From contig NVXM01000032.1 in assembly GCA_002733865.1 (NCBI GenBank), positions 1 to 64,000 of the forward strand: 64,000 nt of DNA, in the 5' to 3' direction. Within the stretch, counting starts at the first letter, position 1; each line of letters starts with the position of its first letter. The DNA comes from Sphingopyxis sp. (lineage in GTDB: Bacteria > Pseudomonadota > Alphaproteobacteria > Sphingomonadales > Sphingomonadaceae). The position numbers and the translations under genes were made by a program. Below, one piece after another: positions 17,508 to 25,672 of this stretch. The notes under the pieces are model-generated. The model saw nothing but the letters and a program-made list of their open reading frames with translations. It made no database searches and had not been told where the DNA came from.

Positions 17508-18565
17508 GCCGCAACCGGCGTTGTAACCGTCCGCAACACGTCTGCATAGCTGTTCGCGATCGTCATTCTGGGGCCATAGCCCTTGGCGATCAGCAGCTCG
17601 TGCGCCCTAGGCAGATTGTAGCAGGGCACGCCCATGAACAGATGATGCTCGCTGTGATAATTGACCCAGTAGGGCGCCAGCGTCATCCGCATCAGCATAT
17701 TCGCCTTGGTGGTCCGGGCATGGCTGAACGGGTCCTCGCCACCGGTGGTGGTGCAGGCATGTTCTGCGATATTGCGGATCCTGAGGATCAGCTGGAAGGT
17801 GGTCGCCAGCGCGGCGAGCCAGATCAGGAACGGAACGATGCCCAGCGTCGCCAGACTGACCAGCAGCACGACCAGCTGGATCAGCAGAAAGCGGCCGACG
17901 GTCCGGGTGGTCCGTTTCGCGCCTTCCAGATCGATCACCGGAGCGGCCACGCCTGCTGCGCCATTGCGGTTGAGCGGCGTGCCTGCCGAATGGTCTCGCA
18001 TGGCCGAGGGCGCGCTATCCTGCGCACCCGAAAGCATCGCCTGCAGACCTTTCCAGGCCACCGCGAACTGGTTGCCGCGCTGTTTGAGAAAGGTCTGGCC
18101 AGTGAGATCACGAATGACCTTGCGCTTCATGCTCGCCTTGCTGGTCGGGAAGGCGGCGGACAGGCCAAGATCCGGGTCTTCACTCTGCTGCGTGAAGCGA
18201 TGGTGGGTCAGATGATAGGCGCGATAGCTGTGCAGGTCGCTGCCGGTCGCCGACCCGGTCAGCCACTGGCCAGCGAAATTGTTGATCTTGCGCTTCGGGT
18301 GGAGCAGACCGTGGGCCGCTTCGTGCATCAGGATAGACAGGCCCAGCTGCCGACCACCGACCAGCACCAGCGCGACCGGGGTGGCGATCAGCCCGGCCAG
18401 CCAGTGCCATTGCCAGAGCAGAGCGGCGCCGCCGGTGACCAGCGCCACCATCAGCCAGCCGTGCGCCGTCAGCCACAGGCCGTGCCAGCGTGACACGCGA
18501 GTCAGCGCCGCCCATTCGTCGCGGGCGAAAATCTCATTCGGTTTGGCAGCTTTTACAGCGGGCAT
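17504..18565 (-). CDS. Membrane fatty acid desaturase-type di-iron protein
   Basis: This protein of about 353 residues belongs to the membrane fatty-acid desaturase/hydroxylase superfamily. All three histidine boxes that bind the di-iron centre are present: HEAAHG, HLTHHRF and YHSEHHLF, separated by hydrophobic membrane segments (LALVTGG region, LLIQLVVLLVSLATLGIVPF). It would introduce a double bond or hydroxyl into a lipid acyl chain using oxygen and an electron donor; the exact substrate is open (carotenoid- and sphingolipid-related members also exist). ATG 18565 has AAGGATCG upstream. Confidence 0.85.
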   Translation of the reverse strand: MPAVKAAKPNEIFARDEWAALTRVSRWHGLWLTAHGWLMVALVTGGAALLWQWHWLAGLIATPVALVLVGGRQLGLSILMHEAAHGLLHPKRKINNFAGQWLTGSATGSDLHSYRAYHLTHHRFTQQSEDPDLGLSAAFPTSKASMKRKVIRDLTGQTFLKQRGNQFAVAWKGLQAMLSGAQDSAPSAMRDHSAGTPLNRNGAAGVAAPVIDLEGAKRTTRTVGRFLLIQLVVLLVSLATLGIVPFLIWLAALATTFQLILRIRNIAEHACTTTGGEDPFSHARTTKANMLMRMTLAPYWVNYHSEHHLFMGVPCYNLPRAHELLIAKGYGPRMTIANSYADVLRTVTTPVAA

Positions 18566-18658
18566 GATGCGATCCTTTTCTCCTCGCAATATAGCTGTTT
18601 TCAGCGGATTTTACAAATATTGGCGATGCCGTAGCGTTAGCCCGGATGGCCCGCGATT

Positions 18659-18724
18659 CGTTCGTGGTGAGCCTGTCGAACCACTATGCCGCGCACTCGT
18701 CGTTCGACAGGCTCAGGACGAACG
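18659..18724. repeat. Dispersed palindromic repeat, family A, copy 1
   Basis: Two inverted arms, CGTTCGTGGTGAGCCTGTCG and CGTTCGACAGGCTCAGGACG, flank a short spacer. Near-identical elements occur at 43772, 47472 and 55366, always in intergenic space. It would form a long hairpin in RNA and lies downstream of argE, so it may also act as a terminator. Confidence 0.75.
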
Positions 18725-18741
18725 GGACCCTGGTTGATCGA

Positions 18742-19899
18742 TCAGGTCAATTCCTTCGCCAGCCGGATCATGAACTGCGCGCCGCGTTCCAATTGCTCGA
18801 CCGCCAGATATTCATCCGGCTGATGCGCCTGCTCGATCGACCCGGGGCCGCAGATCACCGTGGCAAAACCGGACTGCTGAAACTGTCCGGCCTCTGCCGC
18901 ATAAGAGACCACGCCGGCCGGGCTGTTGTCGCCGGTCAGCCGCCGGACGAATATTTCGGCTTCCTGTGATCCTTTCGGCGTCATCGGCGGCGCGTTCGAC
19001 AATTGGGTGATCGTGACACCGGCGGCGGGAAAGGCCTGCTTCATTTCGGCATCGAGCGCCGCGACTTTCGCCTTGAACGGCGCGAGTATGGTTTCCGGAT
19101 CGTCGCTGGGCGGACAGCGCAGGTCGAAGACGAAACGGGCGCGCCGGGCAAGAATATTGGCAGCGGTGCCGCCTTCCATTCGGCCAATGGTCAGCGTCGC
19201 GTGCGGCGGGATGAAGGGCGATGCCGGATCGGCATTTTCCCACAGACCGCGCGCCAGCTCGGCAAGATCGTGCATAAGCTCGACTGCCACCATATTGGCG
19301 GACAGGCCAAGATGGGTCAGGCTGCTGTGCGCTTCGTGGCCCAGCACCTCGACTTCATGCACGGTGATCCCCTTGTGCCCGGTAATCACCTTCATCATCG
19401 TCGGCTCGCCGATAATCGCCAGCGCCGGTTTCGGCAGCTTCGCGGCCATCGCCTCAATCATCGCCGGCGCCCCGAGACAGCCGACTTCCTCGTCATAGCT
19501 GAACGCCAGATGCACCGGCTTCGCGCCCTGTTTGAACAGCGGCACCGCGGCCAACGCCAACGCCAGAAAACCCTTCATATCGCAGGTCCCGCGCCCGTGC
19601 AGCAGACCGTCTTTTTCGGTCACCGTCCACGGATCGCTGTGCCAGTTCTGGCCATCGACCGGCACCACATCGCTATGGCCGGACAGAATGATTCCGCCTG
19701 CGACATCAGGTCCCACGGTAGCGTAAAGATTGGCTTTGGAGGCATCGGCATTGACCACGCGCGTCGATGCGACGCCGTGTTCGGCAAGATAATTCTCGAC
19801 CCAGGCGATCAGCTCAAGATTGCTGTTCCGCGAGGTGGTGTCGAAGGCGATCAGTGTGGCGAGAATCTCGCGGGCGGCGGGGAGGGGGTTGTCTGTCAT
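18742..19899 (-). CDS. argE: Acetylornithine deacetylase (M20 peptidase family)
   Basis: This 385-residue M20-family metallohydrolase matches ArgE in length. Zinc-ligand motifs are SGHSDVVPVDGQ, RGTCDMKGFLA, the catalytic EE in SYDEEVGCLGA, and the C-terminal GPGSIEQAHQPDEY. ArgE removes the acetyl group from N-acetylornithine in arginine synthesis. Succinyl-diaminopimelate desuccinylase (DapE) is the main alternative, but the HSDVVPV/FSYDEEVGC pattern favours ArgE. ATG 19899; a clear ribosome site is not visible. A family A palindrome follows its 3' end. Confidence 0.88.
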   Translation of the reverse strand: MTDNPLPAAREILATLIAFDTTSRNSNLELIAWVENYLAEHGVASTRVVNADASKANLYATVGPDVAGGIILSGHSDVVPVDGQNWHSDPWTVTEKDGLLHGRGTCDMKGFLALALAAVPLFKQGAKPVHLAFSYDEEVGCLGAPAMIEAMAAKLPKPALAIIGEPTMMKVITGHKGITVHEVEVLGHEAHSSLTHLGLSANMVAVELMHDLAELARGLWENADPASPFIPPHATLTIGRMEGGTAANILARRARFVFDLRCPPSDDPETILAPFKAKVAALDAEMKQAFPAAGVTITQLSNAPPMTPKGSQEAEIFVRRLTGDNSPAGVVSYAAEAGQFQQSGFATVICGPGSIEQAHQPDEYLAVEQLERGAQFMIRLAKELT

Positions 19900-20177
19900 C
19901 GGGATATATTCTTGACAAACTTTACAGTGTTAAAAGAAAGAAAGCGGACTGGCCCGAAATTGGCGTAAATTGGCGGGTTCTGGGGTGAGGATTTTACTTT
20001 GGTCATGAGCCGACGACTATCACAACCGGCGTCATGTAGGACAGCAAATTGTGCAGCAGGCGCTGCGCCTGCAACCGGATTGGGGTTTGGGATTGCGGCA
20101 CTATAGTGCCTCGATCTGTACACTGAAGAGGAGCGGCTCAAGGCTCACTACCCCTCCATGTCCGTAGGTCGCGCCGA
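19900..20177. other. Intergenic region, no gene seen
   Basis: This stretch lies between argE and the HdeD-like gene, both read leftward. It would carry the argE promoter. A short open frame on the minus strand lacks a ribosome site and recognisable content. Confidence 0.3.
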
Positions 20178-20795
20178 CTAACCTCCGTTACCAATCCGTT
20201 CGCCGTGATGCTTCTTGAGCTTGAACGCAAGCCAGCCGAGCATGAATCCGAAGGCGAGGGCGAACAGACCGATCAGCCAGCCAACCGACACTATGGTGGC
20301 GGCGGGATCGGCATACATGATATAAATCATCGCCGCGCCGAACAGGATTGAAATCGCGCCGCTCAGCATCATCAGCCATTCCTGGTCGATTTCCTTGCGC
20401 AAGCGGATCGCAGCACCGATTTCCAGTCCGCCGGTCAATATTGCCCAGATCGCGATCATCGCGACCGTGACAAAAGCATAGCTGACGGTCATCATCAGCG
20501 GCATAAGGACGAAAAGGACAGCGATAGCCAGACCGGCAATCCCGCGCAGGATCAGCCAGCCCCAGCGATCGGTCTTTCCTTTCGCCCCCTTGACCGCAGC
20601 GATGATCGCCATGATTCCATCCAAGCCCGCGACGACGGCGAAGAAAAAGGTGAAGGCGACGAGCGCCGAAAAGGGGTAGAGAATGGCGATTACGCCAAGC
20701 GCGATCCACAACAGGGACCGGATCAGAAAGGCGGTCCAGTTGTGCGCCGGCAAAAGCAGGCGGTCGAATGTCTGGCTTGGTGTGTTTTCGGTCAT
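20178..20795 (-). CDS. HdeD/DUF308 family membrane protein
   Basis: This 205-residue membrane protein has six regularly spaced hydrophobic segments in paired repeats (IRSLLWIALGVIAILYPF; ILRGIAGLAIAVLFVLMP; MMLSGAISILFGAAMIYI), the pattern of HdeD/DUF308. In E. coli HdeD is part of acid resistance; here the role is unknown. ATG 20795 with GGAGAG upstream. It follows the deleted Hsp20 gene by about 70 bp in the same direction, suggesting a small stress-related unit (inference). Confidence 0.85.
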   Translation of the reverse strand: MTENTPSQTFDRLLLPAHNWTAFLIRSLLWIALGVIAILYPFSALVAFTFFFAVVAGLDGIMAIIAAVKGAKGKTDRWGWLILRGIAGLAIAVLFVLMPLMMTVSYAFVTVAMIAIWAILTGGLEIGAAIRLRKEIDQEWLMMLSGAISILFGAAMIYIMYADPAATIVSVGWLIGLFALAFGFMLGWLAFKLKKHHGERIGNGG

Positions 20796-20868
20796 GATCG
20801 CTGCTCTCCGGTCCTGGGGTAAAACGGGTTGGTGGAGGAGCCGACTGGAACGGCCAGCTCCCTAAATG

Positions 20869-21063
20869 TTAATGGCGGCTGCCGCGGTTGATCGGTATTC
20901 TATGGCCCAAACGAGCCTCTCCCGAAGAGGGAATGGTCACGGTCAGCATGCCGTTGTGGAACTCTGCATTGGCCTTGTCTTTTTCGGTACCCGGCGGCAG
21001 CGCGATGCGCCGCTCGAACCGACCGTCCTGCCGGCTCCAGGGGATCAGATTATGCATATTCAT
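20869..21063 (-). CDS. Internally deleted small heat-shock protein (Hsp20 remnant), 64 aa
   Basis: The first 12 residues, MNMHNLIPWSRQ, match the start of bacterial Hsp20 proteins. The next residues, GRFERRIALPPGTEKDKANA then EFHNGMLTVTIPSS, match the end of the alpha-crystallin domain, normally reached about 100 residues later. So most of the N-terminal region and the first half of the alpha-crystallin domain are missing, yet the frame is intact. A strong AAAGGAGAT lies before ATG 21063. It is either a decaying gene with an in-frame deletion or a functional mini-chaperone fragment. The I-X-I-like tail (HRIPIN) is retained. Confidence 0.7.
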   Translation of the reverse strand: MNMHNLIPWSRQDGRFERRIALPPGTEKDKANAEFHNGMLTVTIPSSGEARLGHRIPINRGSRH

Positions 21064-21417
21064 ATCTTATCTCCTTTTGCTACTGGATTGAACGAACGTC
21101 CGGGCGGTACCTATCATTAAAGGTGGTTTCGGGACGGGAAATTTCAAGATCGAACGGGCAAGAAATTGGGGCCAATTTCAAGGAGAGCGACCGGTGAGCG
21201 AGCCTCGCTGGAGGGCAAAAGAGAGGGAGCTGTTAAGGCTGATATGGGCTCGGTCGCAAGCATTGGTGCGTCACCCATTTTCGTCATCCTGAACTTGTTT
21301 CAGGACCCCTTGATGGCGCGCACTGCCGATGGAGATCCTGAAACAAGTTCAGGATGACGACAGTAGGTCACATCCTTCTCCTGCACGGCAGAAGCAACGC
21401 AACGACATAACCCAGGA
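21064..21417. other. Non-coding region holding a long inverted repeat
   Basis: No gene is visible in this 354-bp stretch. It holds the leader of the Hsp20 remnant and, at 21281-21360, a perfect 25-bp inverted repeat described separately. Confidence 0.4.
21281..21360. repeat. Inverted repeat, family B (25-bp perfect arms)
   Basis: The left arm runs from TCGTCATCCTGAACTTG at 21281 and the right arm ends with CAAGTTCAGGATGACGA at 21360. The arms are exactly complementary over 25 bp with a 30-bp spacer. The GTCATCCTGAACTTGTTTCAGG motif is a typical sphingomonad dispersed element. Confidence 0.8.
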
Positions 21418-22929
21418 TCAATCCGCGCTCGGCTTTGCCTCCACGGCCTGCGCCGCCTTTGCCTCCGCTTCTTTCATCAGCTCTTGGGCCGCTTCAGACA
21501 GGGAGGAGCGGTGCGGGCTGTAGGCTAGCGGGCCGAGCGTCGCTGCCGCCCACGCGAATTTTCCGTCTGTCATATATTGATTGGCATTCATCCAGCGCAG
21601 CTGCGGATCATAGGGGGCCAGCTCCAGTGCGCGCTGCAGGCCCTGTACGGCGATTGCTGGCGGACTAAGGCCTTGTTGCCGGTAGCTGAGATAGAATTGC
21701 ATCAACGGAATGGGATTATCATTTTCAATCCGGTTCACTTTGACAAACTGGCTGCGAGCCGCTTGCCAGGCGGCATCGAAATCTTCCGCGTCGGGGGCCA
21801 TGCGGGCCAGCGCATAGCCCTTCTGGATATGGGCATTGATCCGGTTCGGATCGGCAGCGATGGCGCGGTCCGCTGCAGCAATCGCTTCCTTGTCATTGCC
21901 TGCATCATATTCGGCCTCTGCCAGAGCCGACTGGACGAACGGATCGCCGGGATATTTTGCCCCCACCTCTCTGGCTTCGGGGAGCAAGGCAGCGGCTTGC
22001 TCTTCGTCGACGCCGCGTTTCGAGCGGATTAGGATCGGTATCATCTCGGCTTCTGCCGCATTCAGCCGACGAATATTGATCGGCCCGGTTTTCAGATATT
22101 TTGGCGGAATATTGTAAGTGGTGATCTTGCGCTGTTTGAGATAGCTGGCGAGATCCCGATCCAGTTGCGACAAGTCGCCAAAAGCTTCGGTGGCGGCGTC
22201 GATCTCGGTTTTTCCCTTTGCCAGCGCCAGCAGATAGCCGTCCATCTGGCCTTTGCGCTCTGCGGAAAAGTGCAGCATGTGATAGAGCGCCCAGCTTTGT
22301 CCGTAAAAACTGTCATAGCGTCGGGATTTGTTGGCCTGATAGGCCTGGGTATCGAGCAACAACTCGATCGGCACGTCCTGGGCGAGCGCCAGTTCATAGG
22401 CGCGATTTTTCGACGAAAGACCCAGACCGACGCTGCCGTCGCTGCCGAATTTTGCGGTGCCGAAAAATTCGGCATAGCCTTCGGCAAACCACAAGGGATA
22501 GGCCCGTGCCGATGCGCTGAGCAGAAAATGATGGGCATATTCATGCAGCAACACGGCTTCGGACTGGGAGATTTCGTGGCGCCCCGTCCTGACTTCCGGG
22601 ATGATGGCGAAGGAACCACCGGCCCGCGGGACGTAGAAGCCCTGGAGATATTTATTATTTTCGCCCGCCAGCTCACGCACGTCGCGGGCACTGCTCAACG
22701 CATAGATAGTCACGCGATTGGAGGGGCTGGTTTTCTCTGCGGGCCGATTGAACAGAAACCGCATCGCGTCGTGATAGCGCTCAAGGCGCTCGGCGAAGTC
22801 GCGGACGTCCGATTCCTTCTGATCCGAATAGATCAGAAAATGATCGCTGCTCGCTTCTTGCCATGCCGCCTTGGCCGGGAATGCGGAAAGCAGCAATGCG
22901 CAGCAGAAAAAACTGAAAGATCTGAACAT
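21418..22929 (-). CDS. Exported gluzincin-like protein with TPR repeats (DUF1570-like)
   Basis: This protein of about 503 residues has a signal peptide (FFCCALLLSAFPAKA-A). The central part has HEYAHHF followed by WFAEGYAEFF, the HExxH...E pattern of gluzincin metallopeptidases except that the motif reads H-E-Y-A-H as expected. The C-terminal half (about 310-500) is helical, with TPR-like units (ALAEAEYDAGNDKEAIAAAD, then RAIAADPNRINAHIQKGYAL). It is likely periplasmic; substrate unknown. ATG 22929 is chosen because the signal peptide starts there and AGGGG lies upstream, although that site sits in a strong hairpin. It is downstream of the DUF885 gene. Confidence 0.75.
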   Translation of the reverse strand: MFRSFSFFCCALLLSAFPAKAAWQEASSDHFLIYSDQKESDVRDFAERLERYHDAMRFLFNRPAEKTSPSNRVTIYALSSARDVRELAGENNKYLQGFYVPRAGGSFAIIPEVRTGRHEISQSEAVLLHEYAHHFLLSASARAYPLWFAEGYAEFFGTAKFGSDGSVGLGLSSKNRAYELALAQDVPIELLLDTQAYQANKSRRYDSFYGQSWALYHMLHFSAERKGQMDGYLLALAKGKTEIDAATEAFGDLSQLDRDLASYLKQRKITTYNIPPKYLKTGPINIRRLNAAEAEMIPILIRSKRGVDEEQAAALLPEAREVGAKYPGDPFVQSALAEAEYDAGNDKEAIAAADRAIAADPNRINAHIQKGYALARMAPDAEDFDAAWQAARSQFVKVNRIENDNPIPLMQFYLSYRQQGLSPPAIAVQGLQRALELAPYDPQLRWMNANQYMTDGKFAWAAATLGPLAYSPHRSSLSEAAQELMKEAEAKAAQAVEAKPSAD

Positions 22930-22931
22930 GG

Positions 22932-22980
22932 AAAAGCCCCTGTGCCTGCCTCCGGTATAAGTCGGAAGCAAGCACAGGGG
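22932..22980 (-). terminator. Strong hairpin with U-tract between DUF885 gene and next gene; covers the next gene's ribosome site
   Basis: On the minus strand CCCCTGTGCTTGCTTCC pairs with GGAGGCAGGCACAGGGG around a TTATACC-type loop (22937-22980), followed by CTTTTCC. It resembles an intrinsic terminator for the DUF885 gene. Its 3' arm contains AGGGG, the only Shine-Dalgarno-like sequence before ATG 22929. Confidence 0.6.
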
Positions 22981-23003
22981 CAATGGTTAGTTCAGCAAAT
23001 TGT

Positions 23004-24836
23004 CTATTTCTGCGAAGCAACCCAGTCGCGGATTTTCGTCTCCAGCACGGTCATCGGCAGCGCGCCGGTGTTCAGCACCTGATTGTGGAATTCGCGAACA
23101 TCGAACTTGTCGCCGAGCGCGTCCTGGGCTTCTTTCTTCAGCCGCTGGATGGTCAGCGCGCCGATCTTGTAGGCCAGCGCCTGCGAAGGGATCGCGATAT
23201 AGCGTTCGACTTCGGCGGTCGCATCGGTTTTGCCCATGCTGCTGTTGTCGAGCATATACTGGATCGCCTGGTCGCGGGTCCAGCCCTTGCTGTGCAGGCC
23301 GGTGTCTACGACCAGCCGCATCGCGCGCAGCATTTCGTCATCGAGATGGCCGAAGCGCTGATAGGGATCGGTGTAGAGGCCCATCGGGTAGCCGAGCTTC
23401 TCGGCATAGAGCGCCCAGCCCTCGACGAAAGCGGTGTTGCCGCCGAAGCGCATGAAGTTGGGCAGGTCGGTATTTTCCTGGGCCAGCGAAATCTGGAAGT
23501 GATGGCCCGGCGCGCCTTCGTGCAGATAGAGCGTGGTGATACCCGATGTGCTGCGCGAGGGCAGGTCATAGGCGTTGAAATAGAAGACACCGGGACGCGA
23601 ACCATCGGGCGTGCCGCTCTGGTAGGAGCCGCCGGCCTGGAATTTCTCGATCGATTCATCATAGGGCCGAATTTCGAGCGGTGATTTGGGCAGTATCTTG
23701 AATTGCTCGCCGATCTTGGCGTCGACCTTCTTGCCGATGTCATAATAGGCCTGCGTCAGACCTTCGCGGGAGTCGGGATGGAATTTCGGGTCGGTGCGGA
23801 GATATTCGAAAAATTCGGACAGGGTGCCCTCATAGCCGACCTCGTCCTTGATCGCTTCCATCTCGGTCTTGATCCGGGCCACTTCGCTGAGTCCGAGATT
23901 GTGGATATAGTCTGCCTTGAGCGGCAGGGTCGTCGTGTTCTCGATCAGATTTTGATAGAGAATGTCGCCGCCCTTCATCGCACTGAGCCCGACGCCTTCG
24001 CGAGCGACCGGCAGATATTCATTTTTCAGGAAATCGTGCATCCGCTGATAAGCCGCGAAAATATCAGTGGTCGCAGCCGCATATTCCTTGGTCAGGCGGG
24101 CCTTGTCGGCATCGCTAAAATCTTCCGGGAAGTTTTTCGTCGGGGCCATGAACGGGCTGTTGTCGAGACCGAGGGCAATCTGGGTGGCGAGCTGTTCGAT
24201 AACGTTGTTGATCGTCAATTTGGTTTCGACCACGCCGCTTTCCATGCCTTCGCGGAACCGGTCGATCGAACGATCGCTGATCTCGATGAACTGCTTGTGG
24301 CGTTTGAGATTGTCTTCGTAATTTTTGACGGTCTTGAACGGGGCCGCACCCTTGCCGGACGCGAAGTCCGGATAGAAGGTGTGGAAGCCGCTGAAATGGT
24401 TGACCGGGCGGACCACGGTCAGCGCCATGATTTCGTCGGAATAGCCCTTGAGCGCCTGCTGCTTGTCGCGCTTGAACACGTCATAGGCAATCTTGTCGGT
24501 GGCGCTCAATTTGCTGCGGTCGATTTTCTCCAGCGCCGCCAGTTCAGCACTTTCGGCGGCTTTTTCGCCGGCGAAATATTCGTCGCTGATATAATCGCCG
24601 AGCTGGTCGGCATAGCGTTCGTCGCCTCGGAAAAGGGCACCGATCGGATTGCGCCTGAGGTTTTCCTCATCGCTTTTGGCGAACAAAGCCTTCAACTTTT
24701 CGCCCTCGGTCATCTCTGCATCTTCATGATGCTCGATGGCCGCTGCGCTGGCTGCGGTCAGCGGCTGGGCCATGGCGATGCTGCCGGTGGCGAGCAGACT
24801 GGTGCCGAGAAGGAGAGCGAGAGATGGCTTGATCAT
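23004..24836 (-). CDS. Exported DUF885 family protein (putative metallopeptidase)
   Basis: This 610-residue protein has a signal peptide (SLALLLGTSLLATGSIAMA-Q). It has the DUF885 core with YLHEGAPGHHFQISLAQE and, downstream, FVEGWALYAEKLGYPMGLY, which together form an HExxxH...E-like zinc site typical of this family of periplasmic, carboxypeptidase-like hydrolases. No substrate can be given. Length is normal for the family. It is followed by a strong hairpin and the gluzincin-like gene. Confidence 0.85.
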   Translation of the reverse strand: MIKPSLALLLGTSLLATGSIAMAQPLTAASAAAIEHHEDAEMTEGEKLKALFAKSDEENLRRNPIGALFRGDERYADQLGDYISDEYFAGEKAAESAELAALEKIDRSKLSATDKIAYDVFKRDKQQALKGYSDEIMALTVVRPVNHFSGFHTFYPDFASGKGAAPFKTVKNYEDNLKRHKQFIEISDRSIDRFREGMESGVVETKLTINNVIEQLATQIALGLDNSPFMAPTKNFPEDFSDADKARLTKEYAAATTDIFAAYQRMHDFLKNEYLPVAREGVGLSAMKGGDILYQNLIENTTTLPLKADYIHNLGLSEVARIKTEMEAIKDEVGYEGTLSEFFEYLRTDPKFHPDSREGLTQAYYDIGKKVDAKIGEQFKILPKSPLEIRPYDESIEKFQAGGSYQSGTPDGSRPGVFYFNAYDLPSRSTSGITTLYLHEGAPGHHFQISLAQENTDLPNFMRFGGNTAFVEGWALYAEKLGYPMGLYTDPYQRFGHLDDEMLRAMRLVVDTGLHSKGWTRDQAIQYMLDNSSMGKTDATAEVERYIAIPSQALAYKIGALTIQRLKKEAQDALGDKFDVREFHNQVLNTGALPMTVLETKIRDWVASQK

Positions 24837-24961
24837 AGACTGTTCCTATCGAAAAACTGTTATGCCCAGCTAACACGGCAAAGTTTCACTCGCAACGAAT
24901 TCTCCGGGCCGCTGAAGTCGTTGGTCGAAGCTGGTCGTGCGTTGATCCGGTGGCGGCCGGC

Positions 24962-25663
24962 TCAACCCTCGTCCCGACCCTGCCACTGGTTCAGGCGGAA
25001 CCATTTGGTGATGATATATTTGGTGCCCTGCTCGACCGGCTTTCCCGCGTGCAGGCTGTTGATATTCGGGGTGCCGTCCGGGAGCATGTTGTTCCAGATC
25101 AGCAGCATGCCGCGGCGCGGTTCGACCTGATATTCCAGCTGCGGGAAAGCGGTCGCGCCGCCGCTCTCGGGTTCGTTGAGATAGGCCATGGCGGTCCAGG
25201 TGCGCTGTCCGCCGTTGGGACCTTCATATTCCCAATATTTCTCGCTTTCGTGGAAATAGTCGTGATGATCCTTGAACTGCTGGCCCGGATGGTATCGCTG
25301 CCCTTGCAGGATTTCGCTGTTCGCTCGCGGCAGGCCCATCAGGTCGCAGATCGACTGGTCGATACGACGGATATCCGGGTCGGCGGGATCGACATTGCAG
25401 CTGTAGCTGGTGCGATAGCCCGCTTTCTGGGTCCCTTCATACAGGGTCGATGGCTGGCTGTCGCTGTCAATCATGGCGATCAGCAGGTCGCAATCGGCGT
25501 CGCTGAGAAAATTCTGGTGGACATATAGCTGCACGAACGGGCTTTCCAGCCACTGCACCCGGGGATGGGCGTTCAGTGTGTCTGTGACATGCCGACCGAT
25601 CGCCGCCATCCGCCGCGGGCTGGCGTAACGCTCGGTCTGCTTTTTCGAAAACCCCTTGGCCAT
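24962..25663 (-). CDS. 2-oxoglutarate/Fe(II) dioxygenase, prolyl 4-hydroxylase-like
   Basis: This 233-residue protein has the P4Hc fold. The iron ligands are visible as His133 and Asp135 in QQFKDHHDYFH and His205 in INSLHAGKPV, with the 2-oxoglutarate-binding lysine a short way on (KYIITKWFR). Such enzymes hydroxylate proline or other residues on proteins. The target is unknown; the collagen-like protein at the left edge is a tempting but untested candidate. It starts 9 nt after the amidohydrolase stop, so the two are probably co-transcribed, although no good ribosome site is seen. Confidence 0.87.
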   Translation of the reverse strand: MAKGFSKKQTERYASPRRMAAIGRHVTDTLNAHPRVQWLESPFVQLYVHQNFLSDADCDLLIAMIDSDSQPSTLYEGTQKAGYRTSYSCNVDPADPDIRRIDQSICDLMGLPRANSEILQGQRYHPGQQFKDHHDYFHESEKYWEYEGPNGGQRTWTAMAYLNEPESGGATAFPQLEYQVEPRRGMLLIWNNMLPDGTPNINSLHAGKPVEQGTKYIITKWFRLNQWQGRDEG

Positions 25664-25672
25664 GGTCGCAGC

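Noticed and set aside
23703..25130. 475-codon plus-strand frame
   Set aside because: Antisense to the DUF885 gene, which carries the HEGAPGHH motif and signal peptide.
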